From: a bacterium
Lineage (GTDB): Bacteria > Patescibacteriota > Minisyncoccia > Moranbacterales > UBA2206
Direction: 5' to 3'
Length of the DNA stretch: 42,012 nucleotides
Assembly (NCBI GenBank): GCA_021777675.1
Contig: JAJYDG010000005.1
Span: forward strand, 1-42,012
The notes beneath the pieces are model-generated. The model saw only the letters and a list, made by a program, of their open reading frames with translations. It was not told the DNA's origin and searched no databases. The position numbers and the translations under genes were made by a program. Positions 17,744-26,639 of the stretch are shown here, one piece after another. Position 1 is the first letter of the stretch, and the number at the start of each line of letters is the position of its first letter.

Positions 17744-18127
17744 ATGCATAAAATTATGGCGAGTTTGTTAATGGGAATGGCGCTGGTCTGCGTAGTTTGC
17801 GGACCAGTATTGGCAGAAACTGAGATGTTGCCGGAAGGCGCCAAAGTATCGGCGACCATCTCTGGCGATGTCGCCACCGTGACTATCACGGGAGTAACTC
17901 CAGAAGATGTGGAGTTTTACTCCTACAAAAAAGTCGTTCATCTTGGACCGGTGACGACTTTCAAAGTCAACATTAACCAGGGCTACCGCTTCAACCTTAA
18001 ATTCGGTGGGGGATTTTATGCCCTGTTGACGCCAGAAATGGCGGAAAGGCTCCCGAAGTTTTTCGGTCCGGGAGTCGGCCTTGATTGTAAAAACCAGGCT
18101 GGGTGTTGTTTCATGATCCAGCCATAA
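17744..18127 (+). CDS. Small secreted protein, function unknown
   Basis: SD aaagggagg; signal peptide MHKIMASLLMGMALVCVVCGPVLAE; start 17744 preferred over 17636, which lies in the promoter. Confidence 0.72.
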   Translation: MHKIMASLLMGMALVCVVCGPVLAETEMLPEGAKVSATISGDVATVTITGVTPEDVEFYSYKKVVHLGPVTTFKVNINQGYRFNLKFGGGFYALLTPEMAERLPKFFGPGVGLDCKNQAGCCFMIQP

Positions 18128-18162
18128 CTTTAACCTTAACCCGGGCTAGTAATAGTCCGGCC

Positions 18163-18204
18163 CAAGCCCCAAGGATCAATGATCCAAGGGGCTTGATTTT
18201 TTTT
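18163..18204 (+). terminator. Rho-independent terminator
   Basis: caagcccc..ggatca/tgatcc..ggggcttg, then attttttttt-like T run. Confidence 0.85.
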
Positions 18205-18221
18205 ATGAAATGTGCTATAGT
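18193..18221 (+). promoter_or_regulatory. Putative promoter for the O-antigen-ligase-like gene
   Basis: TTGATT-17 nt-TATAGT, overlapping the 3' end of the preceding terminator. Confidence 0.5.
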
Positions 18222-18258
18222 GGCTGGTTATAAAAGTTTGATTGTGGATAAGGCAATT

Positions 18259-19710
18259 ATGCTAAATTTGGAACAAAAAAAGCCAATTCAGCCGGAAGTT
18301 ATCAGTGCAATTTTCAGTATTGTTTTTTTGACTGCGTTCATCATGGTTAATTTTTTGGCCGGCTTTGTTTTGCCGCTTTATTTGTTGGCGGCAGGCGTTG
18401 TTTTTATTTTGACGGTAGCTTATCCGGCAAGCGGATTGTTTGTGCTGGTTTTTTTAACAATGATTTTTGAACGCTTTTTCACACTTGCTCCGCTTGTCAT
18501 CGGAAAAGCGGAATATAAAATATTTTTGCCGGATATTATTATTCTAGGAATGCTTTTGGGATTATTTTTTAAATATTTTAGAAAAGACGGAAAGTCATCA
18601 AGAAAAATACAAGCAGCTGATATTATTCTTGCAACTTTTATGGGGCTTAATATTTTATATTATTTTTTAAGCGTTTATATTTTTAACTCCGATGCTTATT
18701 TGTCTTTTAGTTCGCTTAAAAATTACGTTTTTTACGGTTTGCTTTATTTTTTGACTTATCTTGCCATAGATAATCGCGAGCGATTAAAGTATTTTTTTAA
18801 GTTTTATTTTACCGGAGCAGTTTTGATTTTGGGTTTTGTCGCGTTTGGAATTTTTAATGGTGAAGGATTATGGACGGAGTTTACACCCCTTTCCACCGAA
18901 GGCGTGCGAATTTTGGCTTTTCCCCATGGCCTCTATTTGAGTTTGATTTTTATTCCGATTTTGCTTTTTGGTATTTTTAGAAGAAAGCGTTATTTGTTTT
19001 TTCTTGAGCTATTTTTTTTAGTAGGAATTATTGGCACAATGATGCGCCATCTTTGGGTGGCTTTAATGCTAGCCTTTGGCGCGGTTTATTATTTTTTGAA
19101 AAAAGAGCAAAGAACTGCCATTAGAAAATTGATTGGGAAAATATTTTTTTCGTTTGCCATTTTTGGTTTATTATTTTTCTATTTGGCGTTGATGTCTCCG
19201 CAATCAAAGCTAAATGATTTATTTTCCGGTGTCGGGCAGGCTCTTTCGCAAAGAGGCATTTCTATTGCCAATGCCAATCAAGATGACAGTTTTATTTGGC
19301 GAACGATTGTGTGGAAAAGTGTTTGGGAAAAATATCAAAAAAACTTAATTTTTGGCATTGGCACCGGGCAAGTTGTTTCCATTGAAAATGGAACATATCA
19401 TGCTTTTGTGGAAGTTAGAAATGCGCATAATTCTTTCTTGGCGATTCTTGTGCAATTTGGAATTTTAGGTTTTGGTTTATTTTGCGCTTTTGTTTGGATG
19501 CATCTCGCGATGTTGATTCGAGCGGATGATTTTAGTTATAATTTTTATAAATTAGCGTTGTTTAGTGTTTTGGTCATCTATTTGGTGGCGTTTGCGTTTC
19601 AACCATATCTGGAAACAAATTTATTATCAATGTTTTTTTGGATTGGGCTTGGACTTATTCGATCTATGCAAAAAGAAGGAAAAAATTATGAAAATTTTGG
19701 AGATAAATAA
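18259..19710 (+). CDS. O-antigen ligase/polymerase-like polytopic membrane protein
   Basis: Many TM helices; GTMMRHLWVALMLAFGAVYYF and IFGIGTGQV...RNAHNSFLAILVQFG typical of Wzy/WaaL-like proteins; ATG at 18259 is downstream of the promoter. Confidence 0.8.
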   Translation: MLNLEQKKPIQPEVISAIFSIVFLTAFIMVNFLAGFVLPLYLLAAGVVFILTVAYPASGLFVLVFLTMIFERFFTLAPLVIGKAEYKIFLPDIIILGMLLGLFFKYFRKDGKSSRKIQAADIILATFMGLNILYYFLSVYIFNSDAYLSFSSLKNYVFYGLLYFLTYLAIDNRERLKYFFKFYFTGAVLILGFVAFGIFNGEGLWTEFTPLSTEGVRILAFPHGLYLSLIFIPILLFGIFRRKRYLFFLELFFLVGIIGTMMRHLWVALMLAFGAVYYFLKKEQRTAIRKLIGKIFFSFAIFGLLFFYLALMSPQSKLNDLFSGVGQALSQRGISIANANQDDSFIWRTIVWKSVWEKYQKNLIFGIGTGQVVSIENGTYHAFVEVRNAHNSFLAILVQFGILGFGLFCAFVWMHLAMLIRADDFSYNFYKLALFSVLVIYLVAFAFQPYLETNLLSMFFWIGLGLIRSMQKEGKNYENFGDK

Positions 19711-20881
19711 ATATAATTATGCCAAAGGCGGCGCGGATCGGCATTTTTTAGATGTTGTGTCACTGCTTGAATCAGCCGGGCATAGCGTGGCGATTTTTTC
19801 AATGGAAAGTTCAAAAAATATTTTTTCACCTTGGCAAAAATATTTCATTAGCTATGTCGGATACAATGAAAATGATTCGACACCTTGGCAAAAAATAAAG
19901 GGCATATTTCGAATGTTTTATTCTTTTGAAGCGAAAAATAAGATAAAAAAAATATTGGCGGATTTTCAGCCGGAAGTTGCGCATTTTCATAATATTTATC
20001 ATCAAATTTCTTTTTCAATTATTAAAGAAATAAAAAAGAAAAAAATTCCCTTGATAATGACAGTGCATGATTATGCGCTTATTTCTCCCGATCGCGATGA
20101 ATATCTTGAAGCGGTTGACAATAAATATTGGAAATTTATTTTTTTGAGCAAAAAGTACACAATGTTAAAAAGAATAATTTTAGTTTTAGAAACTTACTTT
20201 GAAGATTTTATTGACTGGAAAAGCGCGGTGGATATATTTATTGCTCCCAGTCAATTTGTGGCGGAAAAATTAATCAAAGCGGGAATTACAAAAGATAGAA
20301 TTGTTATTATTCCGCATTTTATTCTAGATATTGCTCCTAATGAATGCTCAGAAAAAAAGGAAGCTGATAATACTTCGGAACAGTATGCTTTTTATTTTGG
20401 TAGAATCTCCAAGGAAAAAGGCGTACCGGAAATGCTGGATATTTTCAGGAGAATTGGTAAAATGAAATTGCTTATAGCCGGGGAGATAGAGGATGACACT
20501 GAAATACTTTCGGATGATCAGATTGTTTATCTGGGTTATCTGAATCAAAAACAACTTGGAGCATACTTAAATAGAGCCAATTTTTGTGTGTCATTTTCTC
20601 ATTTGCCGGAAACTTTTGGACTTATCGCCATGGAATCCATAGGTGCGGGAAAGCCTTTTTTCGGACTTGATAGTGGTGCTTTCGCGGAGATAATCGAACA
20701 GAAAAAAGCCGGTTTTATTTGTGAGGATATTTTTGAGCTTGAAACCAAAATCAAAGAAATGATTGAAGGAAAAATCAGTTTTTCCAAAAAAACGATAAAA
20801 AAAGAAGCGCATGAAAAGTTTGGTCAGGAAAAATATTTGGAAAAAATAACAAATCTTTTTAAATCTTCTATTTGCCATTGA
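19688..20881 (+). CDS. Glycosyltransferase family 4-like
   Basis: MKILEINKYNYAKGGADRHFLDVVSLLESAGHSVAIFSM; FYFGRISKEKGVPEML; ETFGLIAMESIGAGKPFFG. Confidence 0.9.
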   Translation: MKILEINKYNYAKGGADRHFLDVVSLLESAGHSVAIFSMESSKNIFSPWQKYFISYVGYNENDSTPWQKIKGIFRMFYSFEAKNKIKKILADFQPEVAHFHNIYHQISFSIIKEIKKKKIPLIMTVHDYALISPDRDEYLEAVDNKYWKFIFLSKKYTMLKRIILVLETYFEDFIDWKSAVDIFIAPSQFVAEKLIKAGITKDRIVIIPHFILDIAPNECSEKKEADNTSEQYAFYFGRISKEKGVPEMLDIFRRIGKMKLLIAGEIEDDTEILSDDQIVYLGYLNQKQLGAYLNRANFCVSFSHLPETFGLIAMESIGAGKPFFGLDSGAFAEIIEQKKAGFICEDIFELETKIKEMIEGKISFSKKTIKKEAHEKFGQEKYLEKITNLFKSSICH

Positions 20882-20905
20882 CTAAAGCTTTTTTTGTGCT
20901 ATGCT
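20878..20905 (+). promoter_or_regulatory. Putative sigma70-type promoter
   Basis: TTGACT-16 nt-TATGCT upstream of the 20945 ORF. Confidence 0.5.
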
Positions 20906-20944
20906 GGATAGGTATTTTATTTATGGCTTATAAATTAAATAAAT

Positions 20945-21259
20945 ATGCTAAAAAAAAGAAAAAATTTGGATTTGGCACTAAATTGTTCTGTTTGCTCAAC
21001 TACATTTGATGATCAAAAAATTATTTTGGTTGGTGAGCGGGAAAATGGTACGATTTTTCATGCAACTTGCCAAAAATGCCTCACTTCGGCTTTGATTTTT
21101 CTTTCCCAGACGGAACAAGGCATGATGAGTATTGGAATGATAACAGACTTAAATGGAATTGAAGTGCGCGATATATTTAGCAAAAAAGCGATTGATGCTG
21201 ATGATGTATTAGAAATTTATCGTATAACGCATAACAAAAAAACTGTTTTGGATAATTAA
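20945..21259 (+). CDS. Hypothetical small protein with possible zinc-binding CxxC pairs
   Basis: NCSVCSTTF...HATCQKC; 104 aa. Confidence 0.7.
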   Translation: MLKKRKNLDLALNCSVCSTTFDDQKIILVGERENGTIFHATCQKCLTSALIFLSQTEQGMMSIGMITDLNGIEVRDIFSKKAIDADDVLEIYRITHNKKTVLDN

Positions 21260-21318
21260 TTTTTTAATCCGCTTGAGAGGTTTCATATAATAAATGAAGC
21301 AGGTAGAGCGAAAAAATA

Positions 21319-21999
21319 ATGGAAAAAATTTTATTGGAAGCATCTGTAAGGGATGTTTTGGGGAGAAAGACCAATAAGGGTAGGCGAGAAGGATTAATTC
21401 CGGCTGTTGTGTATGGACGGGGAATTGAGTCAAAGAATATTTGGGTTAGCGCGCTGGATTTTAAAAGATTAATCAGAAAATCCGGAGAAAGTACAATAAT
21501 TGATCTTAAAATCGACAAAAAAGATGATCGAAATGTTTTGATCTATGACACGCAAAAAGATCCAATCAAGGATAACTATATTCATATTGATTTTTTTCAA
21601 GTGAAAATGGATGAGGAAATTGAAACGGAGGTTGAGTTGGAATATATTGGAGAATCTTTGGCAGTGAAGACGGCTGGGGGAGTTTTAGTTAAAAACTTGG
21701 ACATGATTGAGGTAAGATGCTTGCCGGCAAATTTGCCTTCAAGTATAGAGGTGGATATTTCAGTTTTAAGTACTTTTGAAGATCATATTTGTATTAAAGA
21801 TTTAAAGATTTCCAAGCAGGTTAAGGTTATGGCTGATCCGGATACCGTAGTGGCATTGGTTGCTCCTCCAAGATCGGAAAATGAATTATCGCAGTTGGAA
21901 GATAAAGTCGATGCTGATGTTACTAAAGTCGATGGTGTCGTTAAGGCTGTCGAGCCTGAAAATGCTTCCGGAGCAAAGGATGAAAAAAAGAATAAATAG
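21319..21999 (+). CDS. rplY: 50S ribosomal protein L25 (general stress protein Ctc type)
   Basis: LEASVRDVLGRKTNKGRREGLIPAVVYG, HIDFFQV, GGVLVKNLDMIEVRCLPANLP. Confidence 0.93.
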   Translation: MEKILLEASVRDVLGRKTNKGRREGLIPAVVYGRGIESKNIWVSALDFKRLIRKSGESTIIDLKIDKKDDRNVLIYDTQKDPIKDNYIHIDFFQVKMDEEIETEVELEYIGESLAVKTAGGVLVKNLDMIEVRCLPANLPSSIEVDISVLSTFEDHICIKDLKISKQVKVMADPDTVVALVAPPRSENELSQLEDKVDADVTKVDGVVKAVEPENASGAKDEKKNK

Positions 22000-22023
22000 A
22001 GGCTGGAATTTTTAGAATTTTTC

Positions 22024-22057
22024 AAAAAAACACTTCAAGAAACAGGAGTGTTTTTTT
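22024..22057 (+). terminator. Rho-independent terminator
   Basis: aaaaaaacact / agtgttttttt perfect 11-bp stem. Confidence 0.88.
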
Positions 22058-22096
22058 ATTGTGGATAACTTAGATTTTTCGCTTAAAGCAAGTCGC

Positions 22097-22124
22097 TTGC
22101 CAAGTATTTTACTTGTGGTATAAT
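22097..22124 (+). promoter_or_regulatory. Promoter of the nrdR-nrdD-nrdG block
   Basis: TTGCCA-16 nt-TATAAT. Confidence 0.75.
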
Positions 22125-22135
22125 CACAATTAGTT

Positions 22136-22151
22136 ACACTATATATAGTAT
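22136..22151. promoter_or_regulatory. NrdR-box-like operator
   Basis: acactatatatagtat versus remembered consensus acaCwAtATaTwGtgt, one mismatch; upstream of nrdR. Confidence 0.7.
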
Positions 22152-22166
22152 AAAATAATAAATATT

Positions 22167-22616
22167 ATGAATTGTCCTTTTTGTAACAACACGGAAACAA
22201 AAGTTATTGATTCACGGGAAACTAACGAAGGAAAAATTACTCGGCGGCGTCGTGAGTGTTTGAAATGTTCTTCTCGGTTTAGCACTTATGAAGAAATTGA
22301 GCTTTTGCGGTTGAGTGTTATCAAGAAAAACGGGACAAGAGTGGAATATGATAAGTCAAAAATTGAAGCGGGAATAAGAAAAGCATTGGAAAAAAGACCG
22401 ATAAATGAAGAAAAAATCTCTCAATTTATTGGAGAAATAGAATATGAAATTCGTACAAAAGAAAAACCGGAAATAACTTCAAGAGAAATTGGAAAAATTA
22501 TTCTTAAAAAATTGCGACTGTTGGATGAAGTGGCTTATGTAAGATTCGCCAGCGTCTACAAATCTTTCGGTAGCATTGAGAGTTTTAAAAAAGAATTAGA
22601 CACATTTGATAAATAA
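22167..22616 (+). CDS. nrdR: Transcriptional repressor NrdR
   Basis: MNCPFCNNTETKVIDSRETNEGKITRRRRECLKCSSRFSTYE, ATP-cone domain. Confidence 0.96.
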   Translation: MNCPFCNNTETKVIDSRETNEGKITRRRRECLKCSSRFSTYEEIELLRLSVIKKNGTRVEYDKSKIEAGIRKALEKRPINEEKISQFIGEIEYEIRTKEKPEITSREIGKIILKKLRLLDEVAYVRFASVYKSFGSIESFKKELDTFDK

Positions 22617-22633
22617 ATTTTTAAAAAAACTGT

Positions 22634-24817
22634 ATGAAAATTAAAAAGAAAAACAATAAGAAGAAGCAATCTGAAGCACCCAGATTAAGTGAAATTAAAA
22701 TTAAAAAAGTGATCAAGCGTGATGGCAAGCTAGCCAATTTTGATCAGCGCAAGATAACCAGTGGCGTTCTCAAGGCGTTAATTTCAACAAAAGAAGGCAA
22801 GGCGGAAGATGCTAAAAAAATAACTGAGAAAGTGGTAAGGTTGCTTTCCCAAAAACATAAGGAAGGTTATGTTCCGGAGATTGAAGAAATTCAAGACTTA
22901 GTGGAAAGAGTTTTGATGATTTTGGATTTTGAAGAAACGGCCAAGGCCTATATTCTTTATCGGGAACAACACAGAAAAAATCGTGAAGCAGAGCAATCAT
23001 TGGATGAAGCGGTTGATTTGGTGGATAAATATATTCAAGGGATGGATTGGAAAGTTAAAGAAAATGCCAATATGGCATATTCTCTTCAAGGACTTAATAA
23101 TTACATATCTTCCATTGTGAGCGCTAAATATTGGATGAATAGAGTTTATACGAAAGAAATTCGCCAGGCGCATGAAGGCGGTGATTTTCATATCCATGAT
23201 TTGCAACTTTTGGCGGCTTATTGTTGCGGTTGGGATTTGCAAGACTTGCTGCGTCGTGGCTTTACGGGAGTGTCGGGAAAGGTAGCATGCAAACCAGCTA
23301 AACATTTAGGAGCAATCCTTGGACAAATGGTTAATTTTACCTATACAACTCAGGGCGAAGTGGCTGGAGCACAAGCTTTTTCCAATTTTGATACTTTATT
23401 GGCGCCATTTGTTCGTTATGATAAATTGAATTACGATCAAATTAAACAGGAAATCCAGTCTTATGTTTTCAATATGAATGTTTCTACGCGCGTGGGATTT
23501 CAAACGCCATTTTCCAATATTACTATGGACATTACTTGTCCGAAAAACTTGGCAAAAGAGTCGGTAATTATTGGCGGGGTTCCGCAAAAAGAAACCTATG
23601 GAGAATTTCAAGAAGAAATGAATATGATCAACCGCGCTTTTGCGGAAGTGATGACAGAGGGTGATGCTAACGGTAGGATTTTTACTTTTCCTATTCCAAC
23701 TTATAATATTGGCAAGGATTTTGACTGGAAAGACAAACGGTTTGATGCAATTTGGGAAATGACGGCAAAATACGGTATTCCCTATTTTGCTAATTTTATC
23801 AATTCAGATATGGATCCAGATGATGCTCGTTCGATGTGTTGTCGTTTGCGTCTGGATAATCGTGAATTGCACAAACGAGGCGGTGGTTTATTTGGGGCCA
23901 ACCCTTTGACCGGTTCGATAGGCGTGGTAACGATCAATTTGCCTCGCTTGGGTTATGTGGCTAAAAATAAAAAAGAATTTATTGAAAAACTTAATCGTTT
24001 AATGGATTTGGCAAAGGAAAGTTTGGAAACAAAAAGAACGATGGTGGAAAAATTGACCGAAGGAGGTTTATATCCTTATACTAAATTTTATTTAGCGCCG
24101 ATTAAATTGCGTCGCGGACAATATTGGGCGAATCATTTTTCTACAATCGGTTTGATCGGAATGAATGAAGCCTTGCTAAATTTAATCGGAAAAGATATCA
24201 CTACTCCGGCAGGACAAAAATTGGCTGAAGAAATTTTGACGCATATGCGGGAAAGAATTATAGGATATCAAAAAGAGACCGATAATTTATACAACCTGGA
24301 GGCTACGCCAGCAGAAGGTACGGCTTATCGTTTGGCGAGAATAGATCAAAAAGATTATCCCGGAATTATTTTTGCTAATAATAAAAATGTGAAAGAAGAT
24401 AGCGCCGAGCCGTATTATACTAATTCATCGCAATTGCCGGTTAATTTTACCGAAGATATTTTTGAAGCGTTGGATTTGCAAGATAATTTGCAAACAAAAT
24501 ATACCGGAGGAACAGTGTTGCATGGTTTTTTAGGTGAGCGAATTTGGGATATTGAGATGACTAAAAAGTTAGTTCGCAAAATCGCCGAAAATTATGCATT
24601 GCCTTATTTTACACTTACCCCGACCTTTAGCATTTGTCCGGTGCATGGTTATCTCGAAGGAGAGCACCAATTTTGTCCAAAATGTGTTGTGGAGCAAAGA
24701 ACGGAAATTTATTCACGCGTAGTGGGCTATATCCGTCCAATAGCGCAATGGAATGATGGAAAACAAGCCGAATTTTCTGATCGCAAAGAATTTAAGGTAA
24801 AAAACGGTAGTCGTTAG
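22634..24817 (+). CDS. nrdD: Anaerobic (class III) ribonucleoside-triphosphate reductase
   Basis: N-terminal ATP cone; CPVHGYLEGEHQFCPKC; glycyl-radical region SRVVGYIRPIAQWNDGKQAEFSDRK. Confidence 0.95.
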   Translation: MKIKKKNNKKKQSEAPRLSEIKIKKVIKRDGKLANFDQRKITSGVLKALISTKEGKAEDAKKITEKVVRLLSQKHKEGYVPEIEEIQDLVERVLMILDFEETAKAYILYREQHRKNREAEQSLDEAVDLVDKYIQGMDWKVKENANMAYSLQGLNNYISSIVSAKYWMNRVYTKEIRQAHEGGDFHIHDLQLLAAYCCGWDLQDLLRRGFTGVSGKVACKPAKHLGAILGQMVNFTYTTQGEVAGAQAFSNFDTLLAPFVRYDKLNYDQIKQEIQSYVFNMNVSTRVGFQTPFSNITMDITCPKNLAKESVIIGGVPQKETYGEFQEEMNMINRAFAEVMTEGDANGRIFTFPIPTYNIGKDFDWKDKRFDAIWEMTAKYGIPYFANFINSDMDPDDARSMCCRLRLDNRELHKRGGGLFGANPLTGSIGVVTINLPRLGYVAKNKKEFIEKLNRLMDLAKESLETKRTMVEKLTEGGLYPYTKFYLAPIKLRRGQYWANHFSTIGLIGMNEALLNLIGKDITTPAGQKLAEEILTHMRERIIGYQKETDNLYNLEATPAEGTAYRLARIDQKDYPGIIFANNKNVKEDSAEPYYTNSSQLPVNFTEDIFEALDLQDNLQTKYTGGTVLHGFLGERIWDIEMTKKLVRKIAENYALPYFTLTPTFSICPVHGYLEGEHQFCPKCVVEQRTEIYSRVVGYIRPIAQWNDGKQAEFSDRKEFKVKNGSR

Positions 24818-24830
24818 ATTTAAAAGATAG

Positions 24831-24863
24831 TAAGCCATTCCGCTTTTTAAGCGGAATGGCTTA
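24831..24863. repeat. Perfect 15-bp hairpin between nrdD and the activase gene
   Basis: taagccattccgctt-ttt-aagcggaatggctta. Confidence 0.85.
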
Positions 24864-24874
24864 GTTTAAATAAT

Positions 24875-25579
24875 ATGTATATTTCCGGTCAACAAAAATT
24901 AACACTGATTGATTTTCCAGGACATTTGGCAACTACAATTTTCACTTCCGGTTGTAATTTTCGTTGCCCTTTTTGTCATAACCCGGAATTGGCCATGGGA
25001 AGAATTGAAAAAATATCATCATCTGAGCCTGAGAGTGAAACGAATTTTTTTAAGTTTTTATCGGCGCGTAAAGGAAAAATAGAGGGGGTTTGTATTACGG
25101 GAGGAGAGCCGACATTGCAACCCGGTTTGATTGATTTTATAAAAAAAATAAAAACCTATGGATTTTTTGTAAAATTGGATACCAATGGAACAAAACCCGA
25201 TGTTTTGAAGTATTTGTTGGATTTAAAATTATTGGATTTTGTAGCAATGGATATTAAAAACAGTCCGGAAAAATACAGTGAAACAGTTGGCGTGAAAGTT
25301 GATATTGAGAAGATAAAAACTAGCGTTGAATTGATTAAAAACAGTTTTATTGATTATGAATTTCGCACAACAGTTGTGCCGGGAATCCATGATTATAGCG
25401 ATTTTTTAGCGATTGCCAATTGGTTGTCCGGATCCAGGGCATATTATTTGCAAGAATTCAGAGATGTGGTTATCTTAGATGATAATTTAAGAAAAAAAAT
25501 AAAAAATAAAAAAATTAATTTGGAAAAAATAAAACAAGCTATTGAACATAATTTTCAAAAAATGGGAATCAGAAGCTAA
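24875..25579 (+). CDS. nrdG: Anaerobic ribonucleotide reductase-activating protein, radical SAM
   Basis: TLIDFPGHLATTIFTSGCNFRCPFCHNPEL (CxxxCxxC); GGEPTLQ; adjacent to nrdD. Confidence 0.9.
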   Translation: MYISGQQKLTLIDFPGHLATTIFTSGCNFRCPFCHNPELAMGRIEKISSSEPESETNFFKFLSARKGKIEGVCITGGEPTLQPGLIDFIKKIKTYGFFVKLDTNGTKPDVLKYLLDLKLLDFVAMDIKNSPEKYSETVGVKVDIEKIKTSVELIKNSFIDYEFRTTVVPGIHDYSDFLAIANWLSGSRAYYLQEFRDVVILDDNLRKKIKNKKINLEKIKQAIEHNFQKMGIRS

Positions 25580-25589
25580 CCTTTTTGCT

Positions 25590-25811
25590 ATGCGAATTTA
25601 TCTCAAAGTTATTCCTCGCGCTTCCGTTAATAGTTTGGAAAAAATTAACGAAGGCGAATATAAAGCGAAATTGACCGCTTCTCCAGTAGATGGAAAGGCT
25701 AACTTGGCTTTAATAAAACTTTTGTCGGAATATTTTGGAATTTCCAAGCACGCAATAACAATCATTGGCGGAAAGACTGCCAGAATAAAAATAGTTGATG
25801 TGGATTTGTGA
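25590..25811 (+). CDS. DUF167/YggU family protein
   Basis: LKVIPRASVNSLEKI...YKAKLTASPVDGKANLALIKLLSEYF. Confidence 0.88.
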   Translation: MRIYLKVIPRASVNSLEKINEGEYKAKLTASPVDGKANLALIKLLSEYFGISKHAITIIGGKTARIKIVDVDL

Positions 25812-25911
25812 TTTTTCTTTGTGGGCGTTGCCCTTGGAAATTAAAAAGCGAATATTTTTAATTTACCTTAGGAGTACAATAGGTTTTGAATGCGCTGATT
25901 TTTACAGACAC

Positions 25912-25940
25912 TTGCCAAAAAATAAAAAGATGATTATACT
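25912..25940 (+). promoter_or_regulatory. Promoter of the hydrogenase-4-like operon
   Basis: TTGCCA-17 nt-TATACT, ~120 nt upstream of the first gene. Confidence 0.7.
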
Positions 25941-26058
25941 GTAAAAGTAACAGAATCTTTAATTTGATATAAATCCTAGTTAGTTCATATTCTCGCAAGA
26001 ATCGCCCGAATGTGTTTTGGTGCGGTTTATTGCGTTTTTTGTTTTATTTAGCAAGAAA

Positions 26059-26607
26059 ATGTTAAAATTATACTCAAAAATTTTTTCTACGCCAAAGACC
26101 GTAATCGATGCGGATGAATTATTTGTCGATAATGACATAGAAATAATCGGAAAGCGTTTGACAAAAAAAATAAAAGATATTTTTCAAGGATCGTTGGCTA
26201 TTCGCGAGGTTGATGCTGGATCAACCAATGCTTGTGAGCAAGAATTAACAGCTTTGAGTAATGCTTATTATGATGTCGAGAGATTTGGAATTCATTTTGT
26301 TGCATCTCCCAGGCACGCGGATATGCTTATGGTTACAGGGGCTGTTTCGCGTAATATGCGACAAGCGCTGATAAAAACATACGAAGCAACGCCTAATCCA
26401 AAAATTGTAGTGGCAGTAGGCGATGATGCGATTGATGGCGGAATATTCAAAGGTTCATATGCTGTTTTGGATGGAGTGGATAAGGTTATTCCTGTTGATT
26501 TTAAGATTCCCGGTGATCCGCCTTCTCCAAGAATAATCATCCAGCATCTTCTGATAATTCTTGATTTGGTTGAAAAGAGAAATAGAGAAAGCGTAAAAAA
26601 AGTGTAA
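26059..26607 (+). CDS. Hydrogenase small subunit/NuoB (HyfI)-like protein lacking most cluster cysteines
   Basis: ERFGIHFVASPRHADMLMVTGAVSRNMRQAL...NPKIVVAVGDDAIDGGIFKGSYAVLDGVDKVIPVDFKIPGDPPSP; the protein has a single Cys; ATG 26059 preferred over TTG 26017. Confidence 0.9.
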   Translation: MLKLYSKIFSTPKTVIDADELFVDNDIEIIGKRLTKKIKDIFQGSLAIREVDAGSTNACEQELTALSNAYYDVERFGIHFVASPRHADMLMVTGAVSRNMRQALIKTYEATPNPKIVVAVGDDAIDGGIFKGSYAVLDGVDKVIPVDFKIPGDPPSPRIIIQHLLIILDLVEKRNRESVKKV

Positions 26608-26639
26608 AGTAAGTTTTTTTTGTTTCAATATTATTAAAT

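Noticed and set aside
14850-18204. Mobile element explanation for the secreted-protein island
   Set aside because: No integrase, transposase, attachment repeat or terminal IR identified; only composition and gene content suggest transfer
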